Of a stretch of 64,000 nt of DNA, positions 20,213 through 33,136 are shown in pieces. A program made the position numbers and the translations under genes. The notes under the pieces were generated by a model, which was given only the letters and a program-made list of their open reading frames with translations, was not told the DNA's origin and did no database searches. Numbering within the stretch: position 1 is the stretch's first letter; each line of letters opens with the position of its first letter. Origin of the DNA: Chrysoporthe austroafricana (taxonomy: Eukaryota > Ascomycota > Sordariomycetes > Diaporthales > Cryphonectriaceae); contig JYIP02000005.1 of NCBI GenBank assembly GCA_001051155.2, positions 3,162,001-3,226,000 on the forward strand, in the 5' to 3' direction.

Positions 20213-23200
20213 CTTGGAGCCTCGAGGCCTCGTTCTTGCCCAAGAAGCAGCAGGACTTCGCCGGGAGGCCGTCAATTGCCTGGGAGCTCCCGGTAAGGCT
20301 TGTCGAGGCTGAGTTAAGCGCGCTTGTGGGCGGTATTCGTGTGCCTGGTGGGTCTCGACAGCGTCTTCAGGTCAGACTTGCTGTCAGCCCCGTGCCATTG
20401 TGCGAAGTACCTCCCAAGTACTCGCCAGTCACAGACAGCCCTGCACCAGCCTCCGGGGACCAAACCGGCGCTGTTACACCCTTGGTCTAGGCCGGGCCGC
20501 GCCGCGTGGGCCTAAGAGACACCTATAGGAATTCTTCCCCGGGAGGACTAGCAAGCCAGGTACCCATCTCAGCAGAAGAGCGCGTGGCCGTGTGGATACC
20601 GGCCTGTATCCCCTCCTTGCTCGATTGCCCGGCACCCAGGGCCTAGATCTACGGCGACTGCGATGCAAGACGGCCGGACAAGGAAGGTGGAGCGATATAT
20701 GGCAGTGCGCGACGCGGACACTCTGGACGATGAATTGTGGATTGTCGTTGCTGGGCCTATTGCGTCACAGTTGGGGGCGATTGGTATGTGAGCCTCAAAG
20801 ACTGCCTCACACAACAACAAGCCGCAGTGTGGCGGCCAGCAATTCTTGGCTTGATCGAGGAGCCATGCAGGTGACCGGCAGTCAACTGCAGGGCCCACGG
20901 ACATTCGAGCGCGAGAAAGTTTAAATCGAGTTTGAGGAAATGCTCTGCGGCGCCTGGCATCAGTCAGTCCACTTTCCAGAATTGGTTCAACACCGACATG
21001 GGCCAATTAGGATCAGGCGCGTGCTATGTACGCCAAAAAAAATATAGGTAGGAAGCCATAAAAAAAAAAAAAAAACAGGAGCAGGAGATGGACGTTGCGA
21101 GGCAGAGGGATGCATGCGTACCTTGCGAGGTGTTGTGGGCACGCAGTTTCTCAGTTTGGGCTGCACAGGCTGATGAGTTTCTCAGGAGACAACGACGGGC
21201 TTGAAGAACGAACGCCAGGGCTTGAAGGAGGATGAAGCATCGACAGGCAGCCCAAGAGGGAGCAGACTGATGGAGGCTTAGCCTGACGCTTGTTGGGTGT
21301 CCTGGAGAGCCTGAGGCAGATGGTCCCCACCCTCTCTCGTTCCTCCCATGCGCGACAGCATACCATCTGTGACTCAAGAGAAGTAGTCAACGAGCAAGTC
21401 GTCGAAAGCGAGGACAGCGACGCTGAGTGCACGCTAGGGCTAGGAAGAGTTTACCTTTGACGATGCCATTGTCCGGCGCAGGAACATCGTCAATGGGTTG
21501 GTCGGTGCCGGTGAGACCAGAGCTACGCCTACGCAGGTGCTCGGGCGGTCCACGACGCAGACGTTCACTGGCCTCACGCCTCTGACTTTGCTCTGGTTGA
21601 CCTCCTACCTCGGAAACAGGATAATCCCTTGCCGATGGACGAATCTCGTCTACGATGGGACGGGACGGTGCGATAGTGATGAGGCCGTCAACGACCTAGC
21701 AGGCAGACGTTGGTGCGATTAGATCAAGCACTTCAACAGATTCTGCGCGAGACGGGGGCCATGCTCCCCACATGATCATCACCACCTCGACGTTTTCCGA
21801 GAATGACCACGCCGTCACCTGCCGCCGTGGGCGTTGTGTGGCTCTACTTGTGCGGCGCTCCAGTTTCACGTCGCGTTCGAGGAGCGCCACTGCCTTCAGA
21901 CGAGGCAGCGACCAGACATATCGGTCACGGGCGAGGCCAACTCAGTAACATATGCTCTTACAGCTCCGTTGAAGGGCACACAAGGCACAAACGGCATCGT
22001 GACGGGATGAGGCGAGACAACATACACCCGTTCGGTCATGGCAAGCCGGTGGCCGGACCAGCCTGCTCATGACGTGTCCGTCGCTTGCGCCAGCACGGCA
22101 CTGGCACCCGGACGATCGTGTGTGCCGTTCTGACCGCAGAGGTGCTCGTATCTAGGCCATGATGCTGACTGACGCGCATCGGAGACGGGTGAGCTCATGA
22201 TGCTGGGCTGGCAACGAGCTTCACGATGGTAACCACCCCCTCTTTGTCTGGACCCCACCTATTCCCTTGATGACAGTATTGAGGAGTAGTCTGATAGAGC
22301 TACGGAGTGTCTCTCGGTCTAAATCCACTTCGGATCCGAAGGGTGTAGGGGAGGTACCGAGCTACGGAGTCTGAGTCGACGTGCGGGCCGCTTGGATTGA
22401 TGGACCGGAGGACGGAGTACCTGCTACCCAGCGACAAGACAATACTCCGTACTGCGCACGGTACGGTGTGTCCAAGCAGGTGGTCGGGCGGCGGACGGCA
22501 CAGCGGCTTGTCCGGAAAGATGGAAGAAGAAAAAGAAAAAAATTGGGCACATGGGAATTTTCCTGGTGCAGCCGACAGGGTGCGTTTCCTTGGCCTGGCA
22601 TCCCGACGGGCTTGACCGGTCAACGAAGGACCCATACACCATGCAGGAAAATCCAGGATTTATCAAATGACCGGCTGCTTTTGTCAGTCTGCAGATACCG
22701 CTGGCAACATTGCTTCGTGTATGGAGCTTACGGCCTGAACTGGTGGGTAACGAGACGATGCGACTGGTCTCTGGCCGCCCGCGAGTATGGGAGAGATCCG
22801 GCGGTCAAGTTGTACGTCTTCACACCGGTCTGGGGCGCTGCTCCACCCCGACCATCCACGGACTACGGATTTGATGATAATTCTTGCGAATCGCCTCAGA
22901 ACAGCAACAATAATCCCCCCAGGAATCATTCGAGACTTCGGCGCCCGGTACCTGGCACACCGGCACACCAGATCTCGCTGCACGCAGACCCGTGGGTCGG
23001 CGTCGTTGCTGGCTCGCGCGACCTCAGATTGACTTCCGCTGGAGTGTGGGGAACCCCTGGCCGTAGGCTCTTTCGTGTACGACAGCTGGCTGCTGAGCCG
23101 CCGAAGGAGGTATCTCTCCAGGTTCGCAAAGCGCCGTCCGGCCCCTTCAGGCCTCTCACGGGCCATGCAATAGTGGAAGCACCCGCTCAGCCGCCGCTTG

Positions 23201-26200
23201 GGGGGGGGTGAGTATATCTCACAGCTTTGGAATCCTAACAAGACGGCGAGAGCTGGGTGTGAGGTAGCATCAACGCGTTGGCAGCGCTTACAATCCCGGA
23301 AACTCCGAATCTCTTCGCACCAGACGGGATGGGGCTTGCACTGATGAGCTGAAAGGGATCTGCGGTGGTAGGATGAGAAAAGTAGCTGCTCCTACGAGAC
23401 TTCTACTAAAGGGGTTAATTCTTCAGACGCGGTGCTTGCTTCTTCCCATTTCTTGGAACAAGTGTGAGGCGCTGACAGGGTTTAGGGACCTGCAGTTTGT
23501 CTCGGATCTCGGATAGTCCCAGGAACCTATTGAATATTTGCAGATGGAATTTCGAGCCTGTACTGCGAATTTCTTGAAAAGCAGATGTGCCGTACAAAGT
23601 ATGTCTGGAAGCCTCAAGAGAGCTGTAAGTTCTCTACACGCGGAGGGGGGTCAGAATAGCGGGTCCGATTGAGCCCATCCCCGGGTCTTTCTCAGGAAGG
23701 TTGTGTACTTCTGGGAACGACGCCACGTTGCTTCTGGAGAACAGCTGGCGTAGATATTACGTCTTGACGAAGCTTTCTGTATCAGATCAGCATGGACTAC
23801 TTGTCCGCTCTGCAAATCATGCAAGCAGGCGGTACAGCTTGTCTTCGACAGCTGACTGACTAAGTGATGACGACCATGAAGTTGCAGTGCAGCGTAGAGT
23901 AGTCCTTGTGCCGCTCTACGGCACGGGAGCACTTCATTAGCATCAAATAAGTTAAGGCATGAAGCGGATACCACTCGGGCGAGACGCCACGACTTGTTGC
24001 TTAGAGGCCTTTAAGAGACGGACGGGAATGCGACCCTCCTCCCTTGGCTGATGGACCAAATTTGATTCAGCTTGTTTGCTCATGCAGTCATGGCTCAAAG
24101 CCACTGTTCGTCAAAGTCCTCGAGTTTGGGTGTTCGAGGGACTTGTCTGACTCTGAGACGGTGTTTCGACTCAGCCCAGCTGATGATGGTACCATGGATG
24201 AACGTTGGCGATTCGACCATTCGCAATCGGATTGCGACGACCCCATCATAACATGAGCCCCAGAGGTAGTAGAGTGATAGACTTGGGGGTGCCTGCTTCT
24301 AGATCGCTTACGTGCCGGTGGTCTCCAGGGACGAGGGCGGAATCGTTGTTCAGCTCGCCTCCCAACCCTCCAATGGGAGCAGGTTGGGTCAAGTAGGGAA
24401 GCTGTTTCGTTCCGTCTCCCACCAGGCCTTTGTGTCACGAGCATGCTCTGGGCGCAAATTGGGATCATCCTAGAAGCGGCCCCTCGTGCTTCCCATGAAG
24501 CGTGAGCAGAGACCAGTCCTACAACCCAGTAGATAGATCGCCCAGAGCCACATTAATCAGCGCTGATACGAGGTCCACGCACCGCGCGTCAAGGTTTCCC
24601 GTCATCGTATACCTTGACTGAGAGATCGATATGCGGAAACGGGACAGACCCTTGCAGAGAAGATTCGAGAGGTGTGTAAATGAGGACCTGGAGCCTCAAA
24701 AGCCGTCAATACTTTGTAAGCAGGGAGGCTCCGACGTCCCGGTTCCCCAGCTGGTTGGTCTATGGAATGCACCTCATGCTGCACATGTACATGTATGGTG
24801 TCGTGCACCTCGGCGACCGTGGACATCGGGCCGCAGGTGAGTGGTATCAAGCTGGGATAGGTGGATCTTGATCATGTGGCCAGGTTTCTATCGCCTCGTT
24901 AGTGCTTACGCAGCGGCTCGGTAGACGACAAAGTTCTACTCGTCAACACGTTCTGAACTCCCGACATGATGATGCGGAGGAATGTGTGCGCCATGGCGGG
25001 AATTGACTTTTGAAGGCAGGGCCCGCAATCTTGCTGCAGGGCGGAGCATGCACGAGCACACCGAGAACGATCTCCTTGCAGCGAGCCGGTCCCCTGGGTC
25101 AAGTGTTGGATGTCGATGCGGTGTCAGGCCCTAGGGTTAGCTGAGATGTATGAGGGACTTTCCTGGGTCCATCTAGCTGTGAAGGTCAGTCGTGGTCTCG
25201 CTTCCCCGGCGACGCTGCTGGCAAGTCGGCAGCAGGGCCGCAAAATCAACTATCAGGCATGGCGACATTAAGGCTAGGAGGCCGATTTGCTTTTGATCGG
25301 GCTGAAGTTAACCCTATGACGCAAATTGCAGATACGTGGTTAACACGCAGCCTAGCAAATTGGTCGTTGATGAGAGCATTGCTGACTGCTTGAGCGCAAT
25401 GCATGCCTGCCTAAGAACCCTTGTCGTACGCAGCCACAGCAACCCAAAGGTTTGGAACGTTTGATTATCTCGATTCTAGCGTCCATCCCTGTCCCCATTA
25501 GTGACCATGCTCGATGGAGTGCAAAAGGCGACGATCAAGGCTTCTAGGCCAGCAGGGTGCAGAGGCGCGGGCCACGAGAGGTTGGGTCGCGCGTGAGATG
25601 CCGGCGGCTGGAGATGATTCTCATCAACCTTGAGACGGGACGACGAGAGTGGATGCCGGGTCTCTCGCTCAGCTCAGCTATGGCTCGGGAGTCCTCGGAA
25701 CGCCTGGTCTGGCCGAACCGTCAGGGGGTATACGTGGCCATGGACCGCGGGCGATCTGGCACTTCTCCAGTCCGAGAGACCCTAGAATGTCTTGCGTCGT
25801 GTCAGCCCGGGTTCTGGCATAAAGCCGCTCGCGCCCTTGATGAGACGGTAGAATGCATGCGAGGACTCGTGGAGGAGAGGGCGTGAGGTGCAAACCCCCT
25901 GTCCGGGTAGAGTGTTGCTTCTGAAGGGCATGCTCGGTGATGTGGACCGCTTCAGGAAACCCGGCCTGGCGTAGACGAGCACCCCTGGTGAAGTATCACA
26001 CCAGGAAGCATCCCATCCCATCTCCAGGCCCCAACAAAAAGCGTCGCGGTAACTCAGACTATCACACGACGCCTGGGACAACCAGGCAGAGCATGAGCCT
26101 GCCTGCCAGCCACTGGAGAGACCGAGCAGAAGCAAGATGCGGCAGCAGGCGCAGGCTTGTGATGCGCGCTACCAGAGGTGCTGCCGAGGGTGGTGAAGGT

Positions 26201-26575
26201 GACAGCGGTGGTGCTGTGGTGGTCACATGGAGCAGCGCACCCGAGGCTTCCGAGGACGGCCGTCCGAGGTGGAACCCCTTGGTGGATGGACCAAGTGGGC
26301 GGATGGATGGAAGGCATTGGGAAGGGGGAGGGCGTACCCAGCCCTCCGTACTCCGTACCCTGCTCAGGACCCCTGTTACCGATTGGCGAGGAGATGAGGC
26401 GGCTGTCGCTGGTCGGCTGGGGCCAGGGAGCGAGGCGGTCACTGGTCGTCTGATCCGGAATGATGGGATGAGGTGAGCTCTGTGCGGGACGGGCGCACCG
26501 ACGGGCAATTCGCCGCAGCGCGCGAGGACCTCTCTCTCTCTCTCCCTCTCCCTGCTGCCGGCGCTGAAAGCACAG

Positions 26576-26610
26576 GGCAGGGCAGGGCAGGGCAGGGCAG
26601 AGCAGAGCAG
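26576..26610. repeat. 5-base tandem repeat (GGCAG)
   Basis: Five GGCAG units are followed by two AGCAG units, just downstream of a short CT run (26530-26550). Confidence 0.9.
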
Positions 26611-28272
26611 GCCAGACAGGTCCCCTCGCTCCTGGTGGCGGGAACAAAGTGCTGGCGGCGCGGGCCCGAGCTGCCTGTTTCCCACACGCGCCCGGGCCCT
26701 CCCTCACAAGCTGACAAGGCGGGGGGGCCTGCCTGGTCTCGTGGTCGCGGTCGTGCCCATGGCGAGGTGTCGGCGGTGATGTCCGTCAAGCCAGGCCGCT
26801 CGTCGTTGGTGGTGGTCGATGGGGGTACAGGGACTACCCAGCAGGTGCCCAGGCCGGCCAGGATGCAGGGTGCTGTGGATGCCTGCCCAGAGCTGGCACA
26901 CCAGCACCACAGCGCGCGGATACCATGGTAGCGGTACTTTTGGCGTGAGAAGAATGGGGCCGTCCACCCCGTCCACCCACAGCCATGTGTTGAAGCACCT
27001 GGGCGCCTGGGGTAGGGGGTCCCTGGGCGGGTCCCTGGGCCCTCAGGCCCCCTCACTTCCCCCTGGGGCAGATAGATCAAGAAGCAGCAGGGCCCTTGTC
27101 TCGAGCATCTCTCATCTCGATTCCTGAGTCAAGAGCAAGCCATCCTCGACGGGCTGCTGCAGTCATACTGATAGTACCCCCGACTCGAAGACCTCGACCC
27201 AAGGCCCCGCCCCCGCCCTCGCCCGTGCCCTCACCTGCCCTCGACCCTCGCTCACCCTCGCCCTCGACCTCGACGTCGGCGTCGTCCCGACGATGCCGGC
27301 CCCGTGATTGGAACGGCCGTCGGGCCTCGTCGCGTCGAGCCCAAGCATTGTTGGGACTGCGTCCGGCCTGTCTGCCGCGGCGCGCATCCCGTGGCAGGGA
27401 GGGATCGGCTGGAGAGAGGGACGCGGCTGGTCAGATTGTCTCGCCTCGCTACGATATGACAGCCGCTATATAGGGGAACTTATACCATCCACCTCCTCAT
27501 TCCAGCCCATCCCATTCCTGGCCCCTGGCAGCGGCCCTGACCTGTCCCACCCGTCCTGACCAACCTCCCCCCCTACCGCACCCTCCGGGCCCAGGACCCT
27601 GCGGAAAGATATCACTTGTCGATTCGGCGGCCCCCAGCGTCCCTCGTACTTACGCCAGTCTGGACCTTCAACCTGACCAGCATTCGTCTTGTCCCGAGTC
27701 TCGCCTCTGATCCGTACGTGCAGCCTCAACCTCGTCCGGGCCACCGACAACTCCAGAGCGAGACTACAAGTTCCAGGCTTGACCGCATCAGTGCATCCTC
27801 TGGCTCCTCCGTCCCTCGGGTGCGCTGGACCTGTACCTGCTCTTGTGACTGCAGGCGCCTGCAGCGGACGAGAATCGCGCCCAGCACCGCTCACCACCAG
27901 CAGCGGGGCCAGCTTCGCCTGCTACTGCTGCTGCTGCTGCTGCTGCTGCCCGGAGCAGTGTCGCACGCCTGCCTGTGCAAGACAGGGCGGCGTTGATTCC
28001 CTCCTGTCGTGACCCCACGCAGGTAACAATTACCGTCAATTAAACCGCGACATTGTCTCATATCTCGGCGCTGTCACTCACTCGCTCGCTCACTTTCTCT
28101 CGACGCCCTCGGTCCCTACCGAGACCAGGACGGAGAGGACACTGAAGCCCAGCTGTGGCAGCCGCGTCACCGGCCACCTGACCGCTACTCGACACGTCGT
28201 TCCCTAGTGCGTGCTCTGGAGTTCCTCTTCGAGAGACCCAGGGTCGCACCGGTTCCTCCAAACGGCCGCTGG

Positions 28273-28317
28273 ACCAGACCAGACCAGACCAGACCAGACC
28301 AGACCAGACCAGACCAG
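28273..28317. repeat. 5-base tandem repeat (ACCAG)
   Basis: Nine perfect copies of ACCAG in a row. The perfect state suggests a young or unstable microsatellite. The unit length is not a multiple of three and no supported gene covers it. Confidence 0.95.
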
Positions 28318-29884
28318 GCCGGCAACTGAGCTTGAGTCGACGACACACCGGTCGAGGTCAGATCGCACGGGACGATACCTGGGGGCTTTTAACCCGACGC
28401 GGCGTGGATCGCAACCAGACTTGGGCCTCCGGGTCCCCACCTCTCGACGCTCATTCTCACCTGTGCAAGCTCTGTTGAGGCTCGCGAGGGGCCCCCGTTC
28501 CTGTGCTGGCGTTGGTTGGGACTCAGCTGTTATATACTGTATCTACCCCTCTTTCCTATCTAAGCCCCTATGCCGCATCGTCAAGTGCGATGCCAGACCG
28601 GTGGGCGGTGCTCAGGCACTGCGGCCAGTTAACTGTGCCGGGCGGGCGCATCGTCACACACCATGCGCCGCGCCCATAGCTGCTCGCTTATCCACCAGCA
28701 GCTCCCACCGAGTGCTGCCCACGCCGCCCGACCATGCCCACCTGGCTCTCTCCGAGCTTGCTGCCTCATTTGATCGTGTCACCTACTACCGGGATCCGAT
28801 AGCTGACGTTGCATCCAAGACAGCGGCGCTGTCAAGGTTGGTCTTCACCGGCCCAGAGTCCTCTGGCGATTAGCTACAGTTGTTGCTCGTTCCGCAGTCA
28901 GCTCCTCTCGTGTCCCCACGTCGTATCAGTGCTTGACAGAGACTTTGTGGGCACCTGCACCGGACGGGTTCATGGCCTTGACGGCTAGGGTCTTACCGCG
29001 TCCAGCTTAATTCCTGAGGGCGAAGCCTGGTGGAAGCCAGCAGTCTCGCAGCAGCAGTAGCAGCACTGCGGCAACGACACAGAAGAGACCATCGAGCGCC
29101 TGCATATAGCCGCAGGGGAAACCCTTCAGACGAATTGCAACAGTACCGGCCGCTTGGGCTTGCTAGCTGTCGCTGATCGGCGCACGAGTCGTGTTTCGAG
29201 ACCAGCACCTCCAAGGAGCATCCGGAGGCCAACCTCTGATCTTCCTCGACAAGCGGACTGCTGGTGTAGCTTTCGAGGCTCACCGGTCACGCTCTCAGCC
29301 GCCGCCTTACCCCAGCAACTCGGTCAACAGCATCAGGACCTTGGAGGTGGCGCTACGTGTGGAGGGGTCGAGCAGCAGAACTGCACCCAGCCCCTACGTA
29401 CCTTGCTGTACCTCGCTGTTGTTCAGTGGAGCCCCCTCCTCTTCCCCATTGCTTCGGCCGTTGGGCTCACCCCTCTCCCTGCTTGCAACCCTCCTTTCTT
29501 TGCCTTTTCAACCCCTGTCCTTCTTTTTTTTTCTGGGACTCCTCGAAAGACACTGCTACTTTCGCCACCGGTCTCTGCCGTTTGACACACTGTTCCTGTC
29601 ACGGGCGCTCCCTGCCCTGAGGGCTAGCTTGTCGTGAGGGATAGCGCCTACCTGCTTCTCGGCATCCCGACAAGGCGATCAGCACCGTGCTGACCGTTGC
29701 TGTGCTGAGTGCCCCGACAAAGTACGGCTGACCGGTGTGTGGGTGGCCTGTTGTGACGCGCGCTGCTGAGCATCGTTACTGAACTCTCAAAGGCTCGGAG
29801 ATCTACGTCTTATGTGAACGGTACTTCTGAACAAGTCACTTTTATGTTGACAGTGTGTCCTGCCCACACCTTTTCAGCGCAATC

Positions 29885-32800
29885 ATGGTAAGACCTTTCA
29901 TCGGTAGACTGCATTGATATATCATTCGATCTACCAACCTCATCTTCACCACCCTCCTCATTCTGCTCCGATTTGTTGCTGCTGCCGTCTCGGGCTTCAT
30001 TCCACTCTCACTCGTACTGTCTCACTTGTTCATGAATATCTCGCTGCCTTCATATTGTCTGGTCGGCTAGTTGACGCCCATCTAGGACGGTAATAACCTC
30101 AGACGCCGTACGCACGGCTTCGCGAATGATTATTCGGACCCAGCTCTGGGCAATCCACCTGTAACCTCGCCGTTCCAGGAACCCCTTGGCTATTCTACGG
30201 CACCTTCACCCGCCTTCCCTCTGGGTCAGCCAGGCGGTCTCATTACTTTCCAAGGTATCCAGCCTCAAGAGACACCCGGTATCAGTCGACAATATCCGCA
30301 GCACCAGCCAGCCTTCCAGAACCAAGCTGGCCATTATTCTCAGCATCCAGCTCCCGAGCAGCAAGCCTATGAGCAGGGCCTCTGGAAAAGACCGCGGCTC
30401 GACTCGAACATGCAGGTCCCTTTCTTCTTGAGACCTGCCAGTTATGCTGAAGAGGAAAGATCGCCCAAGTCAGAGTACCCCCAAAATGAGGGTACTGGTC
30501 AAGGTTCACCATCTACGTTCGCGCCCTTTGGAGACTGCCTCGCATTCTGCCCACCATTTTCAATGTATCAACCGTCGCCAGGTGAGTAACGTGCTTTGCT
30601 GAATGATCTTCATTTACTGATACAAACATCTTTAGGGTACCAAGCAATACCATCTACCCCGGTGTATGAGACGCCGTCGCCAGCATACTCGGCAGACATG
30701 CGGTCCCCGAGCCTTCCTGGACCACCTCAGCAGCACCCAGCGGTCCCCGGTCCCAGTATGGAACAGCCTCAATTTCTTTATCACTTGCCCGAAGATCCTG
30801 TCACCACTCGACAGCTGCAAGTTCAATATCCTCCTCTCGAGCCAGCGATGCATCATCCCGGCATACAATCCACCACACAGGGTGCGAAGCCATATGAGCC
30901 CCACGGTACACCTCAGGGCGTTCTTAAGGCAGAGCCCAGTCCACTGAAGCTGAAGAACCCGGAGAAAGGCTTCCATAGTGGTGGTTTTCAGGTGATGTCA
31001 GGATATCCTATTGACGAGTACTCACCTTCTGGCCCGACACACCCGGAGCCGAGGATGTACACCCAGCACAGTATGGGTAGACCGCAGAACCAGCCACAAC
31101 CTTATGTTGCCCAACCTTATGTTCCTCCAGTACCTACGCTCCATGAGCCTTTCGACTTATACCAACTTGCGCCTCATCAAGACCTACCGGTCGTGATGAC
31201 GAATCAAAAACCTCCGGCAACCAAGCGTGGGCCCTTCAAGGATCGGCAAAAAAGAGAAAAGACTGCTCAAGTGAGGAAGATCGGTAGCTGCATTCGCTGT
31301 CGAATGCAGCGCATCCGAGTAAGTAGATCTAAGAATGTTCAAGTGTTTGCCCGAGCACTAACCAGGCTGAAGTGTGAGTTCGCCGCGAACTCGAAGGGTG
31401 ATGAGCATGCGCCATGTGATGGATGCTACAAGATCCTAGGGAATACTAGAATCCATCGGTTGCCCTGCCGCAGATGGAAGTTGGTCGATGTGAAACTCTC
31501 AAAATCTGGCAATGCTGAATGGACCTATCGCTGGAAAGACAGTACTGCCCTGCCTGAGATTACTAAGTGGCAAGACAACAACGACAGAGAGATTTATCTG
31601 GATGATGGTTTTACGAAGACGATACGTGTCAAGGTTCGCCAGTTCAAAGTGATGGAAGGGGATCAAAAAACAAGAAAGTGCTTCAATTACGACACCGGAC
31701 GGACGGACGAAATCGAGATGAAACCATTTGCGCTGGTCGATGTCGCCGAAACGAAGCTGCAATACGAAAAATACCTGACAGATGGTCAGGGACACATCTT
31801 CAAGTCACTTCTCGGGGATAAGGATAGGCTACTCTGGAGGACGTATGACATGGCTCAGCAGAGAAGAGACGCACCCAACACGTCTCCAGAGGAGCGAGAT
31901 TTGCTGGCCAAGACTTTGAAGCTTTGGGTCGCCGTTCGCTTGACGACGAGGTCCTTCGAGATTGCAGGGGAGGGGAAAGAGGCCCTTGGACAAAAGCCAG
32001 ACTCAAAGGGCAGAATATTGTTGCACCCGGTGTTTGGTATATCTTCCATCTCTCCCTCTTCCGAGAAGTGTTGTTGACATGGAGAGTGATATAGGCCAGC
32101 AGCTGGATAAGGTGCTCCTCGACCATGTCCTGACGAAGCTTCGACGAGAAACTCTGGACGTTCTCCAGACAATAACGCAGCAGAAAAAAAGAAGCACGTG
32201 GCTAACGACCTACTTGGTGTCCTTCATCTTGCTGCACAACGTTGCGCTTATTACGCGTCATGACAAAGACCGTGCTGAGAAGCATGGTGAGAATGCTGAC
32301 AAGGTGAGTTTGCGTCGTTATACTAGTTCCCTCGCGGCGGGCAGGAGACAGCTGGATGGGGGCGTAACTACGAATTGACATGGGGCTTGATCTTCGGGAA
32401 CTTCATTTCATGATTACTGACTGTGCTACCTGCCATAGAAACCGCTAGCGATATGGCACAAGGCGGACAATGTCAAGCAATACCATCTAGGTGAGCATCA
32501 GTCCAATCAACAGTCTGACACCTGCTCTCACTGTGATCTGATGAACACTACGGGATGCATATGGAGCTTGGAGTCTATGGCCGATATATGGAGCTGATAA
32601 TTGACCAGGTGCAAATATTTTCTTGGCCTACTTTCATTACTGCAATAAAGGCGTCTTCCCTTTCTCGGACGAATGCAAACCCTCGGATCTCCAGAACCTC
32701 GCCGAGCTAGACTCGAAGACCATCAAGTTCGTTGAGTGGACAAAACAACAGATCGACATTTACAGTAAGTCCCAAGTGACTCCATACTTCAGATGTCAAG

Positions 32801-33136
32801 ACTAGCTCATTCGGCCTCTTGGATATACTCTACTATTATGAGAGCGACGAAAATATTCGCGCATGGCCACGCAGATTACTGATCCGGCTTGAAACAGGGT
32901 CCCAATGGAAATGCCTTAGGGACGAAGGCTTCCGGACCCCAGCAAACGACAGTGCAGAAGAGCACATGCTGCTAGCGAGGACCTACAGCCATGATTACTT
33001 CTTCATCAGCCAGCTATACGAGGAGTACTGGATGCCACGAAACACCATCGTCGACAGGAATGCCTCCAGGAAGATCGGCCCTGCTCGCAAAGATGACCGA
33101 CCGAAGAAGCGAGCATGTGCCGAGGCATCAGCATGA
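29885..33136 (+). CDS. Zn(II)2Cys6-like fungal transcription factor, 8 exons
   Basis: Exons rebuilt by phase: 29885-29887 (ATG only), 30086-30581, 30636-31318, 31373-32029, 32085-32303, 32439-32490, 32609-32764, 32898-33136, giving 834 aa. Residues 1-330 are Pro/Gln-rich and disordered. A basic run (KRGPFKDRQKREK) precedes the cysteine cluster Cys385-X2-Cys388-X6-Cys395-X13-Cys409-X2-Cys412-X13-Cys426, split by the intron at 31319-31372. The C-terminal half has the conserved blocks of a known fungal regulator family: TWLTTYLVSFILLHNVALI, then GANIFLAYFHYCNKG, and finally DYFFISQLYEEYWMPR. These proteins bind DNA in the nucleus; targets are unknown. The donor at 32030 (GTGTTT) is weak and is the least certain junction; the others have good GT-AG and branch motifs. 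The ATG-GTAAG start is inferred because the exon 2 frame has no own ATG near its beginning. Confidence 0.82.

Larger units (their letters stand above)
20213..29884. other. 9.7 kb gene-poor region
   Basis: No protein family is recognisable on either strand. The longest frames (22381-23211 plus, 276 codons; 28211-28873 plus, 220 codons; 26054-26707 minus, 217 codons) contain simple repeats, lack domain motifs or overlap equally long antisense frames. Short coding-looking stretches occur at 24044-24256 and 25557-25886 plus, but I cannot join them to anything. There is a run of about 16 A at 21059-21075. The right end (about 28900-29884) must include the promoter of the regulator gene. This could be decayed transposon sequence, lncRNA territory or simply long intergenic DNA. 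Confidence 0.45.

Noticed and set aside
21440..21900. Possible retrotransposon polyprotein fragment on the minus strand
   Set aside because: Arg/Ser-rich text vaguely like a gag-pol linker, but no protease, reverse transcriptase or integrase motif and no long terminal repeats nearby.
22381..23211. 276-codon plus-strand frame
   Set aside because: No recognisable domain, long overlapping minus-strand frame, and composition unlike neighbouring exons. Could be an orphan gene but not supported.
32765..32792. 28-base intron alternative in the regulator
   Set aside because: It keeps the frame but is too short for fungal splicing; the 133-base intron to 32897 gives better continuity with the family's C-terminal block.
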